Shown one piece after another: positions 20,101-31,384 of a stretch of 64,000 nt of DNA. How positions within the stretch are numbered: position 1 is the first letter of the stretch; each line of letters opens with the position of its first letter. Origin of the DNA: Carya illinoinensis (lineage: Eukaryota > Streptophyta > Magnoliopsida > Fagales > Juglandaceae). The position numbers and the translations under genes are program-made. The stretch is taken from the NCBI RefSeq assembly GCF_018687715.1, contig NC_056762.1:19151364-19215363 (forward strand), given 5' to 3'. Below the pieces are notes generated by a model. It was given only the letters and a program-made list of their open reading frames with translations, was not told the origin of the DNA and made no database searches.

Positions 20101-20219
20101 GGGTGCGATCATACCAGCACTAATGCACCGGATCCCATCAGAACTCCGCAGTTAAGCGTGCTTGGGCGAGAGTAGTACTAGGATGGGTGACCTCGTGGGA
20201 AGTCCTCGTGTTGCACCCC
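20101..20219 (+). rRNA. 5S rRNA, unit 67 (G1, 8 C)
   Basis: Slot 6. C95G. One extra C after the gene makes this the only 309-bp unit. Confidence 0.96.
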
Positions 20220-20409
20220 CCCCTTTTTATTTTTACCGCATCTCCGGTCGGATGGACCGGAACGACAACCGGGCAATGGATTCTTAGGAAAATCGCACCG
20301 ACCCCATCGCGTAGCAATGGGTATCGATCAGATCGCCGGTTGGCATGGGATAGGCATGGTGCGGCTAGGTCGTAATAGGATTATATTAGTTTTTCGCTGG
20401 TAGCATGAT

Positions 20410-20528
20410 GGGTGCGATCATACCAGCACTAATGCACCGGATCCCATCAGAACTCCGCAGTTAAGCGTGCTTGGGCGAGAGTAGTACTAGGATGGGTGAC
20501 CTCCTGGGAAGTCCTCGTGTTGCCCCCC
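20410..20528 (+). rRNA. 5S rRNA, unit 68 (B3, 9 C)
   Basis: Slot 7. A115C. Its spacer end reads AATAGTATTA, one base changed just before the next TATATT. Confidence 0.95.
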
Positions 20529-20706
20529 CCCTTTTTATTTTTACCGCATCTCCGGTCGGATGGACCGGAACGACAACCGGGCAATGGATTCTTAGGAAAA
20601 TCGCACCGACCCCATCGCTATCAATCAGATCGCCAGTTGGCATGGGATAGGCAGGGTGCGGCTAGGTCGTAATAGTATTATATTAGTTTTTCGCTGGTAG
20701 CATGAT

Positions 20707-20825
20707 GGGTGCGATCATACCAGCACTAATGCACCGGATCCCATCAGAACTCCGCAGTTAAGCGTGCTTGGGCGAGAGTAGTACTAGGATGGGTGACCTC
20801 CTGGGAAGTCCTCGTGTTGCACCCC
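20707..20825 (+). rRNA. 5S rRNA, unit 69 (A2)
   Basis: Slot 8. Gene as unit 2; preceded by the altered AATAGTATTA. Confidence 0.97.
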
Positions 20826-21014
20826 CCCTTTTAATTTTTACCGCATCTCTGGTCGGATGGACCGGAACGAGAACCAGGGAATGGATTTTTAGGAAAATCG
20901 CACCGACCCCATCGCGTAGCAATGGGTATCGGTCAGATCGCCGGTTGGCATGAGATAGGCAGGGTGCGGCTAGGTCGTAATAGGATTATATTAGTTTTTC
21001 GCTGGTAGCATGAT

Positions 21015-21133
21015 GGGTGCGATCATACCAGCACTAATGCACCGGATCCCATCAGAACTCCGCAGTTAAGCGTGCTTGGGCGAGAGTAGTACTAGGATGG
21101 GTGACCTCCTGGGAAGTCCTCGTGTTGCACCCC
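21015..21133 (+). rRNA. 5S rRNA, unit 70 (H)
   Basis: Slot 9. A at nt 120. Confidence 0.97.
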
Positions 21134-21322
21134 ACCTTTTTATTTTTACCGCATCTCCGGTCGGATGAACCGGAACGACAACCGGGCAATGGATTCTTAG
21201 GAAAATCGCACCGACCCCATCGCGTAGCAATGGGTATCGATCAGATCGCCGGTTGGCATGGGATAGGCATGGTGCGGCTAGGTCGTAATAGGATTATATT
21301 AGTTTTTCGCTGGTAGCATGAT

Positions 21323-21441
21323 GGGTGCGATCATACCAGCACTAATGCACCGGATCCCATCAGAACTCCGCAGTTAAGCGTGCTTGGGCGAGAGTAGTAC
21401 TAGGATGGGTGACCTCCTGGGAAGTCCTCGTGTTGCACCCC
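21323..21441 (+). rRNA. 5S rRNA, unit 71 (B1)
   Basis: Slot 10. Gene as unit 2. Confidence 0.97.
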
Positions 21442-21619
21442 CCCTTTTTATTTTTACCGCATCTCCGGTCGGATGGACCGGAACGACAACCGGGCAATGG
21501 ATTCTTAGGAAAATCGCACCGACCCCATCGCTATCAATCAGATCGCCAGTTGGCATGGGATAGGCAGGGTGCGGCTAGGTCGTAATAGGATTATATTAGT
21601 TTTTCGCTGGTAGCATGAT

Positions 21620-21738
21620 GGGTGCGATCATACCAGCACTAATGCACCGGATCCCATCAGAACTCCGCAGTTAAGCGTGCTTGGGCGAGAGTAGTACTAG
21701 GATGGGTGACCTCCTGGGAAGTCCTCGTGTTGCACCTC
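21620..21738 (+). rRNA. 5S rRNA, unit 72 (A3)
   Basis: Slot 11. C118T. Confidence 0.96.
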
Positions 21739-21926
21739 CCTTTTAATTTTTACCGCATCTCTGGTCGGATGGACCGGAACGAGAACCAGGGAATGGATTT
21801 TTAGGAAAATCGCACCGACCCCATCGCGTAGCAATGGGTATCGGTCAGATCGCCGGTTGGCATGAGATAGGCAGGGTGCGGCTAGGTCGTAATAGGATTA
21901 TATTAGTTTTTCGCTGGTAGCATGAT

Positions 21927-22045
21927 GGGTGCGATCATACCAGCACTAATGCACCGGATCCCATCAGAACTCCGCAGTTAAGCGCGCATGGGCGAGAGTA
22001 GTACTAGGATGGGTGACCTCCTGGGAAGTCCTCGTGTTGCACCCC
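21927..22045 (+). rRNA. 5S rRNA, unit 73 (G2)
   Basis: Slot 12. T59C, T62A. Spacer end has TAGAATTATA. Confidence 0.97.
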
Positions 22046-22234
22046 CCCTTTTTATTTTTACCGCATCTCCGGTCGGATGGACCGGAACGACAACCGGGCA
22101 ATGGATTCTTAGGAAAATCGCACCGACCCCATCGCGTAGCAATGGGTATCGATCAGATCGCCGGTTGGCATGGGATAGGCATGGTGCGGCTAGGTCGTAA
22201 TAGAATTATATTAGTTTTTCGCTGGTAGCATGAT

Positions 22235-22353
22235 GGGTGCGATCATAGCAGCACTAATGCACCGGATCCCATCAGAACTCCGCAGTTAAGCGTGCTTGGG
22301 CGAGAGTAGTACTAGGATGGGTGACCTCCTGGGAAGTCCTCGTGTTGCACCCC
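22235..22353 (+). rRNA. 5S rRNA, unit 74 (B2, C14G)
   Basis: Slot 13. C14G. Confidence 0.97.
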
Positions 22354-22531
22354 CCCTTTTTATTTTTACCGCATCTCCGGTCGGATGGACCGGAACGACA
22401 ACCGGGCAATGGATTCTTAGGAAAATCGCACCGACCCCATCGCTATCAATCAGATCGCCGGTTGGCATGGGATAGGCAGGGTGCGGCTAGGTCGTAATAG
22501 GATTATATTAGTTTTTCGCTGGTAGCATGAT

Positions 22532-22650
22532 GGGTGCGATCATACCAGCACTAATGCACCAGATCCCATCAGAACTCCGCAGTTAAGCGTGCTTGGGCGA
22601 GAGTAGTACTAGGATGGGTGACCTCCTGGGAAGTCCTCGTGTTGCACCCC
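22532..22650 (+). rRNA. 5S rRNA, unit 75 (G3, G30A)
   Basis: Slot 14. G30A destroys the BamHI site. Confidence 0.96.
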
Positions 22651-22839
22651 CCCTTTTTATTTTTACCGCATCTCCGGTCGGATGGACCGGAACGACAACC
22701 GGGCAATGGATTCTTAGGAAAATCGCACCGACCCCATCGCATAGCGATGGGTATCGATCAGATCGCCGGTTGGCATGGGATAGGCATGGTGCGGCTAGGT
22801 CGTAATAGGATTATATTAGTTTTTCGCTGGTAGCATGAT

Positions 22840-22958
22840 GGGTGCGATCATACCAGCACTAATGCACCGGATCCCATCAGAACTCCGCAGTTAAGCGTGC
22901 TTGGGCGAGAGTAGTACTAGGATGGGTGCCCTCCTGGGAAGTCCTCGTGTTGCACCCC
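22840..22958 (+). rRNA. 5S rRNA, unit 76 (B2, A90C)
   Basis: Slot 15. A90C in box C is private to this unit. Spacer has CTCGGGTCGG. Confidence 0.96.
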
Positions 22959-23136
22959 CCCTTTTTATTTTTACCGCATCTCGGGTCGGATGGACCGGAA
23001 CGACAACCGGGCAATGGATTCTTAGGAAAATCGCACCGACCCCATCGCTATCAATCAGATCGCCGGTTGGCATGGGATAGGCAGGGTGCGGCTAGGTCGT
23101 AATAGGATTATATTAGTTTTTCGCTGGTAGCATGAT

Positions 23137-23255
23137 GGGTGCGATCATACCAGCACTAATGCACCGGATCCCATCAGAACTCCGCAGTTAAGCGTGCTTG
23201 GGCGAGAGTAGTACTAGGATGGGTGACCTCCTGGGAAGTCCTCGTGTTGCACCCC
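23137..23255 (+). rRNA. 5S rRNA, unit 77 (A4)
   Basis: Slot 16. Gene as unit 2. Confidence 0.97.
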
Positions 23256-23443
23256 CCTTTTAATTTTTACCGCATCTCTGGTCGGATGGACCGGAACGAG
23301 AACCAGGGAATGGATTTTTAGGAAAATCGCACCGACCCCATCGCGTAGCAATGGGTATCGGTCAGATCGCCGGTTGGCATGAGATAGGCAGGGTGCGGCT
23401 AGGTCGTAATAGGATTATATTAGTTTTTCGCTGGTAGCATGAT

Positions 23444-23562
23444 GGGTGCGATCATACCAGCACTAATGCACCGGATCCCATCAGAACTCCGCAGTTAAGC
23501 GTGCTTGGGCGAGAGTAGTACTAGGATGGGTGACCTCCTGGGAAGTCCTCGTGTTGCACCCC
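23444..23562 (+). rRNA. 5S rRNA, unit 78 (G4)
   Basis: Slot 17. Gene as unit 2. Confidence 0.97.
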
Positions 23563-23751
23563 CCCTTTTTATTTTTACCGCATCTCCGGTCGGATGGACC
23601 GGAACGACAACCGGGCAATGGATTCTTAGGAAAATCGCACCGACCCCATCGCGTAGCGATGGGTATCGATCAGATCGCCGGTTGGCATGGGATAGGCATG
23701 GTGCGGCTAGGTCGTAATAGGATTATATTAGTTTTTCGCTGGTAGCATGAT

Positions 23752-23870
23752 GGGTGCGATCATACCAGCACTAATGCACCGGATCCCATCAGAACTCCGC
23801 AGTTAAGCGTGCTTGGGCGAGAGTAGTACTAGGATGGGTGACCTCCTGGGAAGTCCTCGTGTTGCACCCC
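23752..23870 (+). rRNA. 5S rRNA, unit 79 (A1)
   Basis: Slot 1. Gene as unit 2. Confidence 0.97.
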
Positions 23871-24059
23871 CCCTTTTAATTTTTACCGCATCTCTGGTCG
23901 GATGGACCGGAACGAGAACCAGGGAATGGATTTTTAGGAAAATCGCACAGACCCCATCGCGTAGCAATGGGTATCGGTCAGATCGCCGGTTGGCATGAGA
24001 TAGGCAGGGTGCGGCTAGGTCGTAATAGGATTATATTAGTTTTTCGCTGGTAGCATGAT

Positions 24060-24178
24060 GGGTGCGATCATACCAGCACTAATGCACCGGATCCCATCAG
24101 AACTCCGCAGTTAAGCGTGCTTGGGCGAGAGTAGTACTAGGATGGGTGACCTCCTGGGAAGTCCTCGTGTTGCACCCC
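24060..24178 (+). rRNA. 5S rRNA, unit 80 (B1)
   Basis: Slot 2. Gene as unit 2. Confidence 0.97.
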
Positions 24179-24356
24179 CCCTTTTTATTTTTACCGCATC
24201 TCCGGTCGGATGGACCGGAACGACAACCGGGCAATGGATTCTTAGGAAAATCGCACCGACCCCATCGCTATCAATCAGATCGCCAGTTGGCATGGGATAG
24301 GCAGGGTGCGGCTAGGTCGTAATAGGATTATATTAGTTTTTCGCTGGTAGCATGAT

Positions 24357-24475
24357 GGGTGCGATCATACCAGCACTAATGCACCGGATCCCATCAGAAC
24401 TCCGCAGTTCAGCGTGCTTGGGCGAGAGTAGTACTAGGATGGGTGACCTCCTGGGAAGTCCTCGTGTTGCACCCC
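24357..24475 (+). rRNA. 5S rRNA, unit 81 (D)
   Basis: Slot 3. A54C. Confidence 0.97.
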
Positions 24476-24664
24476 CCCTTTTTATTTTTACCGCATCTCC
24501 GGTCGGAAGGACCGGAACGAGAACCGGGCAATGGATTCTTAGGAAAATCGCACCGACCCCATCGCGTAGCGATGGGTATCGATCAGATCGCCGGTTGGCA
24601 TGGGATAGGCAGGGTGCGGCTAGGTCGTAATAGGATTATATTAGTTTTTCGCTGGTAGCATGAT

Positions 24665-24783
24665 GGGTGCGATCATACCAACACTAATGCACCGGATCCC
24701 ATTAGAACTCCGCAGTTAAGCGTGCTTGGGCGAGAGTAGTACTAGGATGGGTGACCTCCTGGGAAGTCCTCGTGTTGCACCCC
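24665..24783 (+). rRNA. 5S rRNA, unit 82 (E)
   Basis: Slot 4. G17A, C39T. Confidence 0.97.
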
Positions 24784-24972
24784 CCCTTTTTATTTTTACC
24801 GTATCTCCGGTCGGATGGACCGGAACGAGAACCGGGCAATGGATTCTTAGGAAAATCGCACCGACCCCATCGCGTAGCAATGGGTATCGATCTGATCGCC
24901 GGTTGGCATGGGATAGGCAGGGTGCGGCTAGGTCGTAATAGGATTATATTAGTTTTTCGCTGGTAGCATGAT

Positions 24973-25091
24973 GGGTGCGATCATACCAGCACTAATGCAC
25001 CGGATCCCATCAGAACTCCGCAGTTAAGCGTGCTTGGGCGAGAGTAGTACTAGGATGGGTGACCTCCTGGGAAGTCCTCGTGTTGCACCCC
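24973..25091 (+). rRNA. 5S rRNA, unit 83 (F)
   Basis: Slot 5. Gene as unit 2. Private spacer change CACCAACCCC. Confidence 0.97.
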
Positions 25092-25280
25092 CCTTTTTTA
25101 TTTTTACCGCATCTCCGGTCGGATGGACCGGAACGAGAACCGGGCAATGGATTCTTAGGAAAATCGCACCAACCCCATCGCGTAGCAATGGGTATCGATC
25201 AGATCGCCGGTTGGCATGGGATAGGCAGGGTGCGGCTAGGTCGTAATAGGATTATATTAGTTTTTCGCTGGTAGCATGAT

Positions 25281-25399
25281 GGGTGCGATCATACCAGCAC
25301 TAATGCACCGGATCCCATCAGAACTCCGCAGTTAAGCGTGCTTGGGCGAGAGTAGTACTAGGATGGGTGACCTCGTGGGAAGTCCTCGTGTTGCACCCC
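25281..25399 (+). rRNA. 5S rRNA, unit 84 (G1)
   Basis: Slot 6. C95G. Confidence 0.97.
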
Positions 25400-25588
25400 C
25401 CCTTTTTATTTTTACCGCATCTCCGGTCGGATGGACCGGAACGACAACCGGGCAATGGATTCTTAGGAAAATCGCACCGACCCCATCGCGTAGCAATGGG
25501 TATCGATCAGATCGCCGGTTGGCATGGGATAGGCATGGTGCGGCTAGGTCGTAATAGGATTATATTAGTTTTTCGCTGGTAGCATGAT

Positions 25589-25707
25589 GGGTGCGATCAT
25601 ACCAGCACTAATGCACCGGATCCCATCAGAACTCCGCAGTTAAGCGTGCTTGGGCGAGAGTAGTACTAGGATGGGTGACCTCCTGGGAAGTCCTCGTGTT
25701 GCCCCCC
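25589..25707 (+). rRNA. 5S rRNA, unit 85 (B3, 9 C)
   Basis: Slot 7. A115C. Confidence 0.95.
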
Positions 25708-25885
25708 CCCTTTTTATTTTTACCGCATCTCCGGTCGGATGGACCGGAACGACAACCGGGCAATGGATTCTTAGGAAAATCGCACCGACCCCATCGCTAT
25801 CAATCAGATCGCCAGTTGGCATGGGATAGGCAGGGTGCGGCTAGGTCGTAATAGGATTATATTAGTTTTTCGCTGGTAGCATGAT

Positions 25886-26004
25886 GGGTGCGATCATACC
25901 AGCACTAATGCACCGGATCCCATCAGAACTCCGCAGTTAAGCGTGCTTGGGCGAGAGTAGTACTAGGATGGGTGACCTCCTGGGAAGTCCTCGTGTTGCA
26001 CCCC
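25886..26004 (+). rRNA. 5S rRNA, unit 86 (A2)
   Basis: Slot 8. Gene as unit 2. Confidence 0.97.
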
Positions 26005-26193
26005 CCCTTTTAATTTTTACCGCATCTCTGGTCGGATGGACCGGAACGAGAACCAGGGAATGGATTTTTAGGAAAATCGCACCGACCCCATCGCGTAGCA
26101 ATGGGTATCGGTCAGATCGCCGGTTGGCATGAGATAGGCAGGGTGCGGCTAGGTCGTAATAGGATTATATTAGTTTTTCGCTGGTAGCATGAT

Positions 26194-26312
26194 GGGTGCG
26201 ATCATACCAGCACTAATGCACCGGATCCCATCAGAACTCCGCAGTTAAGCGTGCTTGGGCGAGAGTAGTACTAGGATGGGTGACCTCCTGGGAAGTCCTC
26301 GTGTTGCACCCC
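26194..26312 (+). rRNA. 5S rRNA, unit 87 (H)
   Basis: Slot 9. A at nt 120. Confidence 0.97.
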
Positions 26313-26501
26313 ACCTTTTTATTTTTACCGCATCTCCGGTCGGATGAACCGGAACGACAACCGGGCAATGGATTCTTAGGAAAATCGCACCGACCCCATC
26401 GCGTAGCAATGGGTATCGATCAGATCGCCGGTTGGCATGGGATAGGCATGGTGCGGCTAGGTCGTAATAGGATTATATTAGTTTTTCGCTGGTAGCATGA
26501 T

Positions 26502-26620
26502 GGGTGCGATCATACCAGCACTAATGCACCGGATCCCATCAGAACTCCGCAGTTAAGCGTGCTTGGGCGAGAGTAGTACTAGGATGGGTGACCTCCTGGG
26601 AAGTCCTCGTGTTGCACCCC
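26502..26620 (+). rRNA. 5S rRNA, unit 88 (B1)
   Basis: Slot 10. Gene as unit 2. Confidence 0.97.
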
Positions 26621-26798
26621 CCCTTTTTATTTTTACCGCATCTCCGGTCGGATGGACCGGAACGACAACCGGGCAATGGATTCTTAGGAAAATCGCACCG
26701 ACCCCATCGCTATCAATCAGATCGCCAGTTGGCATGGGATAGGCAGGGTGCGGCTAGGTCGTAATAGGATTATATTAGTTTTTCGCTGGTAGCATGAT

Positions 26799-26917
26799 GG
26801 GTGCGATCATACCAGCACTAATGCACCGGATCCCATCAGAACTCCGCAGTTAAGCGTGCTTGGGCGAGAGTAGTACTAGGATGGGTGACCTCCTGGGAAG
26901 TCCTCGTGTTGCACCTC
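26799..26917 (+). rRNA. 5S rRNA, unit 89 (A3)
   Basis: Slot 11. C118T. Confidence 0.96.
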
Positions 26918-27105
26918 CCTTTTAATTTTTACCGCATCTCTGGTCGGATGGACCGGAACGAGAACCAGGGAATGGATTTTTAGGAAAATCGCACCGACCC
27001 CATCGCGTAGCAATGGGTATCGGTCAGATCGCCGGTTGGCATGAGATAGGCAGGGTGCGGCTAGGTCGTAATAGGATTATATTAGTTTTTCGCTGGTAGC
27101 ATGAT

Positions 27106-27224
27106 GGGTGCGATCATACCAGCACTAATGCACCGGATCCCATCAGAACTCCGCAGTTAAGCGCGCATGGGCGAGAGTAGTACTAGGATGGGTGACCTCC
27201 TGGGAAGTCCTCGTGTTGCACCCC
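27106..27224 (+). rRNA. 5S rRNA, unit 90 (G2)
   Basis: Slot 12. T59C, T62A. Confidence 0.97.
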
Positions 27225-27413
27225 CCCTTTTTATTTTTACCGCATCTCCGGTCGGATGGACCGGAACGACAACCGGGCAATGGATTCTTAGGAAAATCGC
27301 ACCGACCCCATCGCGTAGCAATGGGTATCGATCAGATCGCCGGTTGGCATGGGATAGGCATGGTGCGGCTAGGTCGTAATAGGATTATATTAGTTTTTCG
27401 CTGGTAGCATGAT

Positions 27414-27532
27414 GGGTGCGATCATAGCAGCACTAATGCACCGGATCCCATCAGAACTCCGCAGTTAAGCGTGCTTGGGCGAGAGTAGTACTAGGATGGG
27501 TGACCTCCTGGGAAGTCCTCGTGTTGCACCCC
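27414..27532 (+). rRNA. 5S rRNA, unit 91 (slot 13/A1 hybrid)
   Basis: C14G of slot 13 with the body and spacer of A1; marks the loss of slots 13-17. Confidence 0.95.
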
Positions 27533-27721
27533 CCCTTTTAATTTTTACCGCATCTCTGGTCGGATGGACCGGAACGAGAACCAGGGAATGGATTTTTAGG
27601 AAAATCGCACAGACCCCATCGCGTAGCAATGGGTATCGGTCAGATCGCCGGTTGGCATGAGATAGGCAGGGTGCGGCTAGGTCGTAATAGGATTATATTA
27701 GTTTTTCGCTGGTAGCATGAT

Positions 27722-27840
27722 GGGTGCGATCATACCAGCACTAATGCACCGGATCCCATCAGAACTCCGCAGTTAAGCGTGCTTGGGCGAGAGTAGTACT
27801 AGGATGGGTGACCTCCTGGGAAGTCCTCGTGTTGCACCCC
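27722..27840 (+). rRNA. 5S rRNA, unit 92 (F variant)
   Basis: Gene as unit 2. Spacer has private GAGTACCGGG. It follows A1 directly, unlike any other F. Confidence 0.97.
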
Positions 27841-28029
27841 CCTTTTTTATTTTTACCGCATCTCCGGTCGGATGGACCGGAACGAGTACCGGGCAATGGA
27901 TTCTTAGGAAAATCGCACCGACCCCATCGCGTAGCAATGGGTATCGATCAGATCGCCGGTTGGCATGGGATAGGCAGGGTGCGGCTAGGTCGTAATAGGA
28001 TTATATTAGTTTTTCGCTGGTAGCATGAT

Positions 28030-28148
28030 GGGTGCGATCATACCAGCACTAATGCACCGGATCCCATCAGAACTCCGCAGTTAAGCGTGCCTGGGCGAGA
28101 GTAGTACTAGGATGGGTGACCTCCTGGGAAGTCCTCGTGTTGCACCCC
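28030..28148 (+). rRNA. 5S rRNA, unit 93 (G-like variant)
   Basis: T62C in box A. Spacer has TCGAACCG and GCTTAGC and ends CAGGGTGCGG, so it is not a standard G. Confidence 0.96.
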
Positions 28149-28337
28149 CCCTTTTTATTTTTACCGCATCTCCGGTCGGATGGACCGGAACGACAACCGG
28201 GCAATGGATTCTTAGGAAAATCGAACCGACCCCATCGCTTAGCAATGGGTATCGATCAGATCGCCGGTTGGCATGGGATAGGCAGGGTGCGGCTAGGTCG
28301 TAATAGGATTATATTAGTTTTTCGCTGGTAGCATGAT

Positions 28338-28456
28338 GGGTGCGATCATACCAGCACTAATGCACCGGATCCCATCAGAACTCCGCAGTTAAGCGTGCTT
28401 GGGCGAGAGTAGTACTAGGATGGGTGACCTCCTGGGAAGTCCTCGTGTTGCACCCC
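28338..28456 (+). rRNA. 5S rRNA, unit 94 (F-like variant)
   Basis: Gene as unit 2. Shares TCGAACCG with unit 93, has a T5 rather than T6 terminator, and ends with ATTACTTTTT. Confidence 0.97.
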
Positions 28457-28645
28457 CCCTTTTTATTTTTACCGCATCTCCGGTCGGATGGACCGGAACG
28501 AGAACCGGGCAATGGATTCTTAGGAAAATCGAACCGACCCCATCGCGTAGCAATGGGTATCGATCAGATCGCCGGTTGGCATGGGATAGGCAGGGTGCGG
28601 CTAGGTCGTAATAGGATTATATTACTTTTTCGCTGGTAGCATGAT

Positions 28646-28764
28646 GGGTGCGATCATACCAGCACTAATGCACCGGATCCCATCAGAACTCCGCAGTTAA
28701 GCGTGCTTGGGCGAGAGTAGTACTAGGATGGGTGACCTCCTGGGAAGTCCTCGTGTTGCACCCC
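28646..28764 (+). rRNA. 5S rRNA, unit 95 (B1 variant)
   Basis: Gene as unit 2. Private spacer change GCATGTCCGG. Confidence 0.97.
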
Positions 28765-28942
28765 CCCTTTTTATTTTTACCGCATGTCCGGTCGGATGGA
28801 CCGGAACGACAACCGGGCAATGGATTCTTAGGAAAATCGCACCGACCCCATCGCTATCAATCAGATCGCCAGTTGGCATGGGATAGGCAGGGTGCGGCTA
28901 GGTCGTAATAGGATTATATTAGTTTTTCGCTGGTAGCATGAT

Positions 28943-29061
28943 GGGTGCGATCATACCAGCACTAATGCACCGGATCCCATCAGAACTCCGCAGTTCAGCG
29001 TGCTTGGGCGAGAGTAGTACTAGGATGGGTGACCTCCTGGGAAGTCCTCGTGTTGCACCCC
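28943..29061 (+). rRNA. 5S rRNA, unit 96 (D-like)
   Basis: A54C as in D, but the spacer has GATGGACC and GCAATGGG instead of the D marks. Confidence 0.96.
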
Positions 29062-29250
29062 CCCTTTTTATTTTTACCGCATCTCCGGTCGGATGGACCG
29101 GAACGAGAACCGGGCAATGGATTCTTAGGAAAATCGCACCGACCCCATCGCGTAGCAATGGGTATCGATCAGATCGCCGGTTGGCATGGGATAGGCAGGG
29201 TGCGGCTAGGTCGTAATAGGATTATATTAGTTTTTCGCTGGTAGCATGAT

Positions 29251-29369
29251 GGGTGCGATCATACCAACACTAATGCACCGGATCCCATTAGAACTCCGCA
29301 GTTAAGCGTGCTTGGGCGAGAGTAGTACTAGGATGGGTGACCTCCTGGGAAGTCCTCGTGTTGCACCCC
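29251..29369 (+). rRNA. 5S rRNA, unit 97 (E variant)
   Basis: G17A, C39T. Private spacer change CTCCGATCGG. Confidence 0.97.
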
Positions 29370-29558
29370 CCCTTTTTATTTTTACCGTATCTCCGATCGG
29401 ATGGACCGGAACGAGAACCGGGCAATGGATTCTTAGGAAAATCGCACCGACCCCATCGCGTAGCAATGGGTATCGATCTGATCGCCGGTTGGCATGGGAT
29501 AGGCAGGGTGCGGCTAGGTCGTAATAGGATTATATTAGTTTTTCGCTGGTAGCATGAT

Positions 29559-29677
29559 GGGTGCGATCATACCAGCACTAATGCACCGGATCCCATCAGA
29601 ACTCCGCAGTTAAGCGTGCTTGGGCGAGAGTAGTACTAGGATGGGTGACCTCCTGGGAAGTCCTCGTGTTGCACCCC
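29559..29677 (+). rRNA. 5S rRNA, unit 98 (F)
   Basis: Gene as unit 2, T6 terminator. Confidence 0.97.
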
Positions 29678-29866
29678 CCTTTTTTATTTTTACCGCATCT
29701 CCGGTCGGATGGACCGGAACGAGAACCGGGCAATGGATTCTTAGGAAAATCGCACCGACCCCATCGCGTAGCAATGGGTATCGATCAGATCGCCGGTTGG
29801 CATGGGATAGGCAGGGTGCGGCTAGGTCGTAATAGGATTATATTAGTTTTTCGCTGGTAGCATGAT

Positions 29867-29985
29867 GGGTGCGATCATACCAGCACTAATGCACCGGATC
29901 CCATCAGAACTCCGCAGTTAAGCGTGCTTGGGCGAGAGTAGTACTAGGATGGGTGACCTCCTGGGAAGTCCTCGTGTTGCACCCC
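29867..29985 (+). rRNA. 5S rRNA, unit 99 (G without C95G)
   Basis: Occupies the G1 place after F but keeps C95. Spacer end reads AATAAGATTA. Confidence 0.97.
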
Positions 29986-30174
29986 CCCTTTTTATTTTTA
30001 CCGCATCTCCGGTCGGATGGACCGGAACGACAACCGGGCAATGGATTCTTAGGAAAATCGCACCGACCCCATCGCGTAGCAATGGGTATCGATCAGATCG
30101 CCGGTTGGCATGGGATAGGCATGGTGCGGCTAGGTCGTAATAAGATTATATTAGTTTTTCGCTGGTAGCATGAT

Positions 30175-30293
30175 GGGTGCGATCATACCAGCCCTAATGC
30201 ACCGGATCCCATCAGAACTCCGCAGTTAAGCGTGCTTGGGCGAGAGTAGTACTAGGATGGGTGACCTCCTGGGAAGTCCTCGTGTTGCACCCC
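30175..30293 (+). rRNA. 5S rRNA, unit 100 (B1, A19C)
   Basis: A19C (CCAGCCCTAATG) is private to this unit. Confidence 0.97.
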
Positions 30294-30471
30294 CCCTTTT
30301 TATTTTTACCGCATCTCCGGTCGGATGGACCGGAACGACAACCGGGCAATGGATTCTTAGGAAAATCGCACCGACCCCATCGCTATCAATCAGATCGCCA
30401 GTTGGCATGGGATAGGCAGGGTGCGGCTAGGTCGTAATAGGATTATATTAGTTTTTCGCTGGTAGCATGAT

Positions 30472-30590
30472 GGGTGCGATCATACCAGCACTAATGCACC
30501 GGATCCCATCAGAACTCCGCAGTTAAGCGTGCTTGGGCGAGAGTAGTACTAGGATGGGTGACCTCCTGGGAAGTCCTCGTGTTGCACCCC
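30472..30590 (+). rRNA. 5S rRNA, unit 101 (A1)
   Basis: Slot 1. Gene as unit 2. Confidence 0.97.
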
Positions 30591-30779
30591 CCCTTTTAAT
30601 TTTTACCGCATCTCTGGTCGGATGGACCGGAACGAGAACCAGGGAATGGATTTTTAGGAAAATCGCACAGACCCCATCGCGTAGCAATGGGTATCGGTCA
30701 GATCGCCGGTTGGCATGAGATAGGCAGGGTGCGGCTAGGTCGTAATAGGATTATATTAGTTTTTCGCTGGTAGCATGAT

Positions 30780-30898
30780 GGGTGCGATCATACCAGCACT
30801 AATGCACCGGATCCCATCAGAACTCCGCAGTTAAGCGTGCTTGGGCGAGAGTAGTACTAGGATGGGTGACCTCCTGGGAAGTCCTCGTGTTGCACCCC
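30780..30898 (+). rRNA. 5S rRNA, unit 102 (B1)
   Basis: Slot 2. Gene as unit 2. Confidence 0.97.
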
Positions 30899-31076
30899 CC
30901 CTTTTTATTTTTACCGCATCTCCGGTCGGATGGACCGGAACGACAACCGGGCAATGGATTCTTAGGAAAATCGCACCGACCCCATCGCTATCAATCAGAT
31001 CGCCAGTTGGCATGGGATAGGCAGGGTGCGGCTAGGTCGTAATAGGATTATATTAGTTTTTCGCTGGTAGCATGAT

Positions 31077-31195
31077 GGGTGCGATCATACCAGCACTAAT
31101 GCACCGGATCCCATCAGAACTCCGCAGTTCAGCGTGCTTGGGCGAGAGTAGTACTAGGATGGGTGACCTCCTGGGAAGTCCTCGTGTTGCACCCC
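31077..31195 (+). rRNA. 5S rRNA, unit 103 (D)
   Basis: Slot 3. A54C. Confidence 0.97.
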
Positions 31196-31384
31196 CCCTT
31201 TTTATTTTTACCGCATCTCCGGTCGGAAGGACCGGAACGAGAACCGGGCAATGGATTCTTAGGAAAATCGCACCGACCCCATCGCGTAGCGATGGGTATC
31301 GATCAGATCGCCGGTTGGCATGGGATAGGCAGGGTGCGGCTAGGTCGTAATAGGATTATATTAGTTTTTCGCTGGTAGCATGAT

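Larger units (their letters stand above)
18572..23751 (+). repeat. HOR block 5: full 17-unit copy
   Basis: Units 62-78 follow slots 1-17, 5,180 bp. Private marks include an 8-C run in unit 67, G30A in unit 75 and CTCGGGTCGG in the spacer of unit 76. The last two recur in units 159-160 and 170-171. Confidence 0.9.
23752..27413 (+). repeat. HOR block 6: 12-unit derivative
   Basis: Units 79-90 are slots 1-12. The next unit, 91, carries the C14G mark of slot 13 but has an A1 body, marking the junction. Confidence 0.88.
27414..30471 (+). repeat. Divergent 10-unit block, outside the HOR order
   Basis: Units 91-100 run A1, F, G-like, F-like, B1, D-like, E, F, G without C95G, B1. Several units carry changes seen nowhere else in the window: GAGTACC, TCGAACCG, GCTTAGC, ATTACTTTTT, GCATGTCC, CTCCGATCGG and A19C. 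It looks like a segment less touched by recent homogenisation. Confidence 0.8.

Noticed and set aside
27414..30471. Insertion of foreign DNA in the divergent block
   Set aside because: Every base there still aligns to the 5S unit; only class order and a few substitutions differ.
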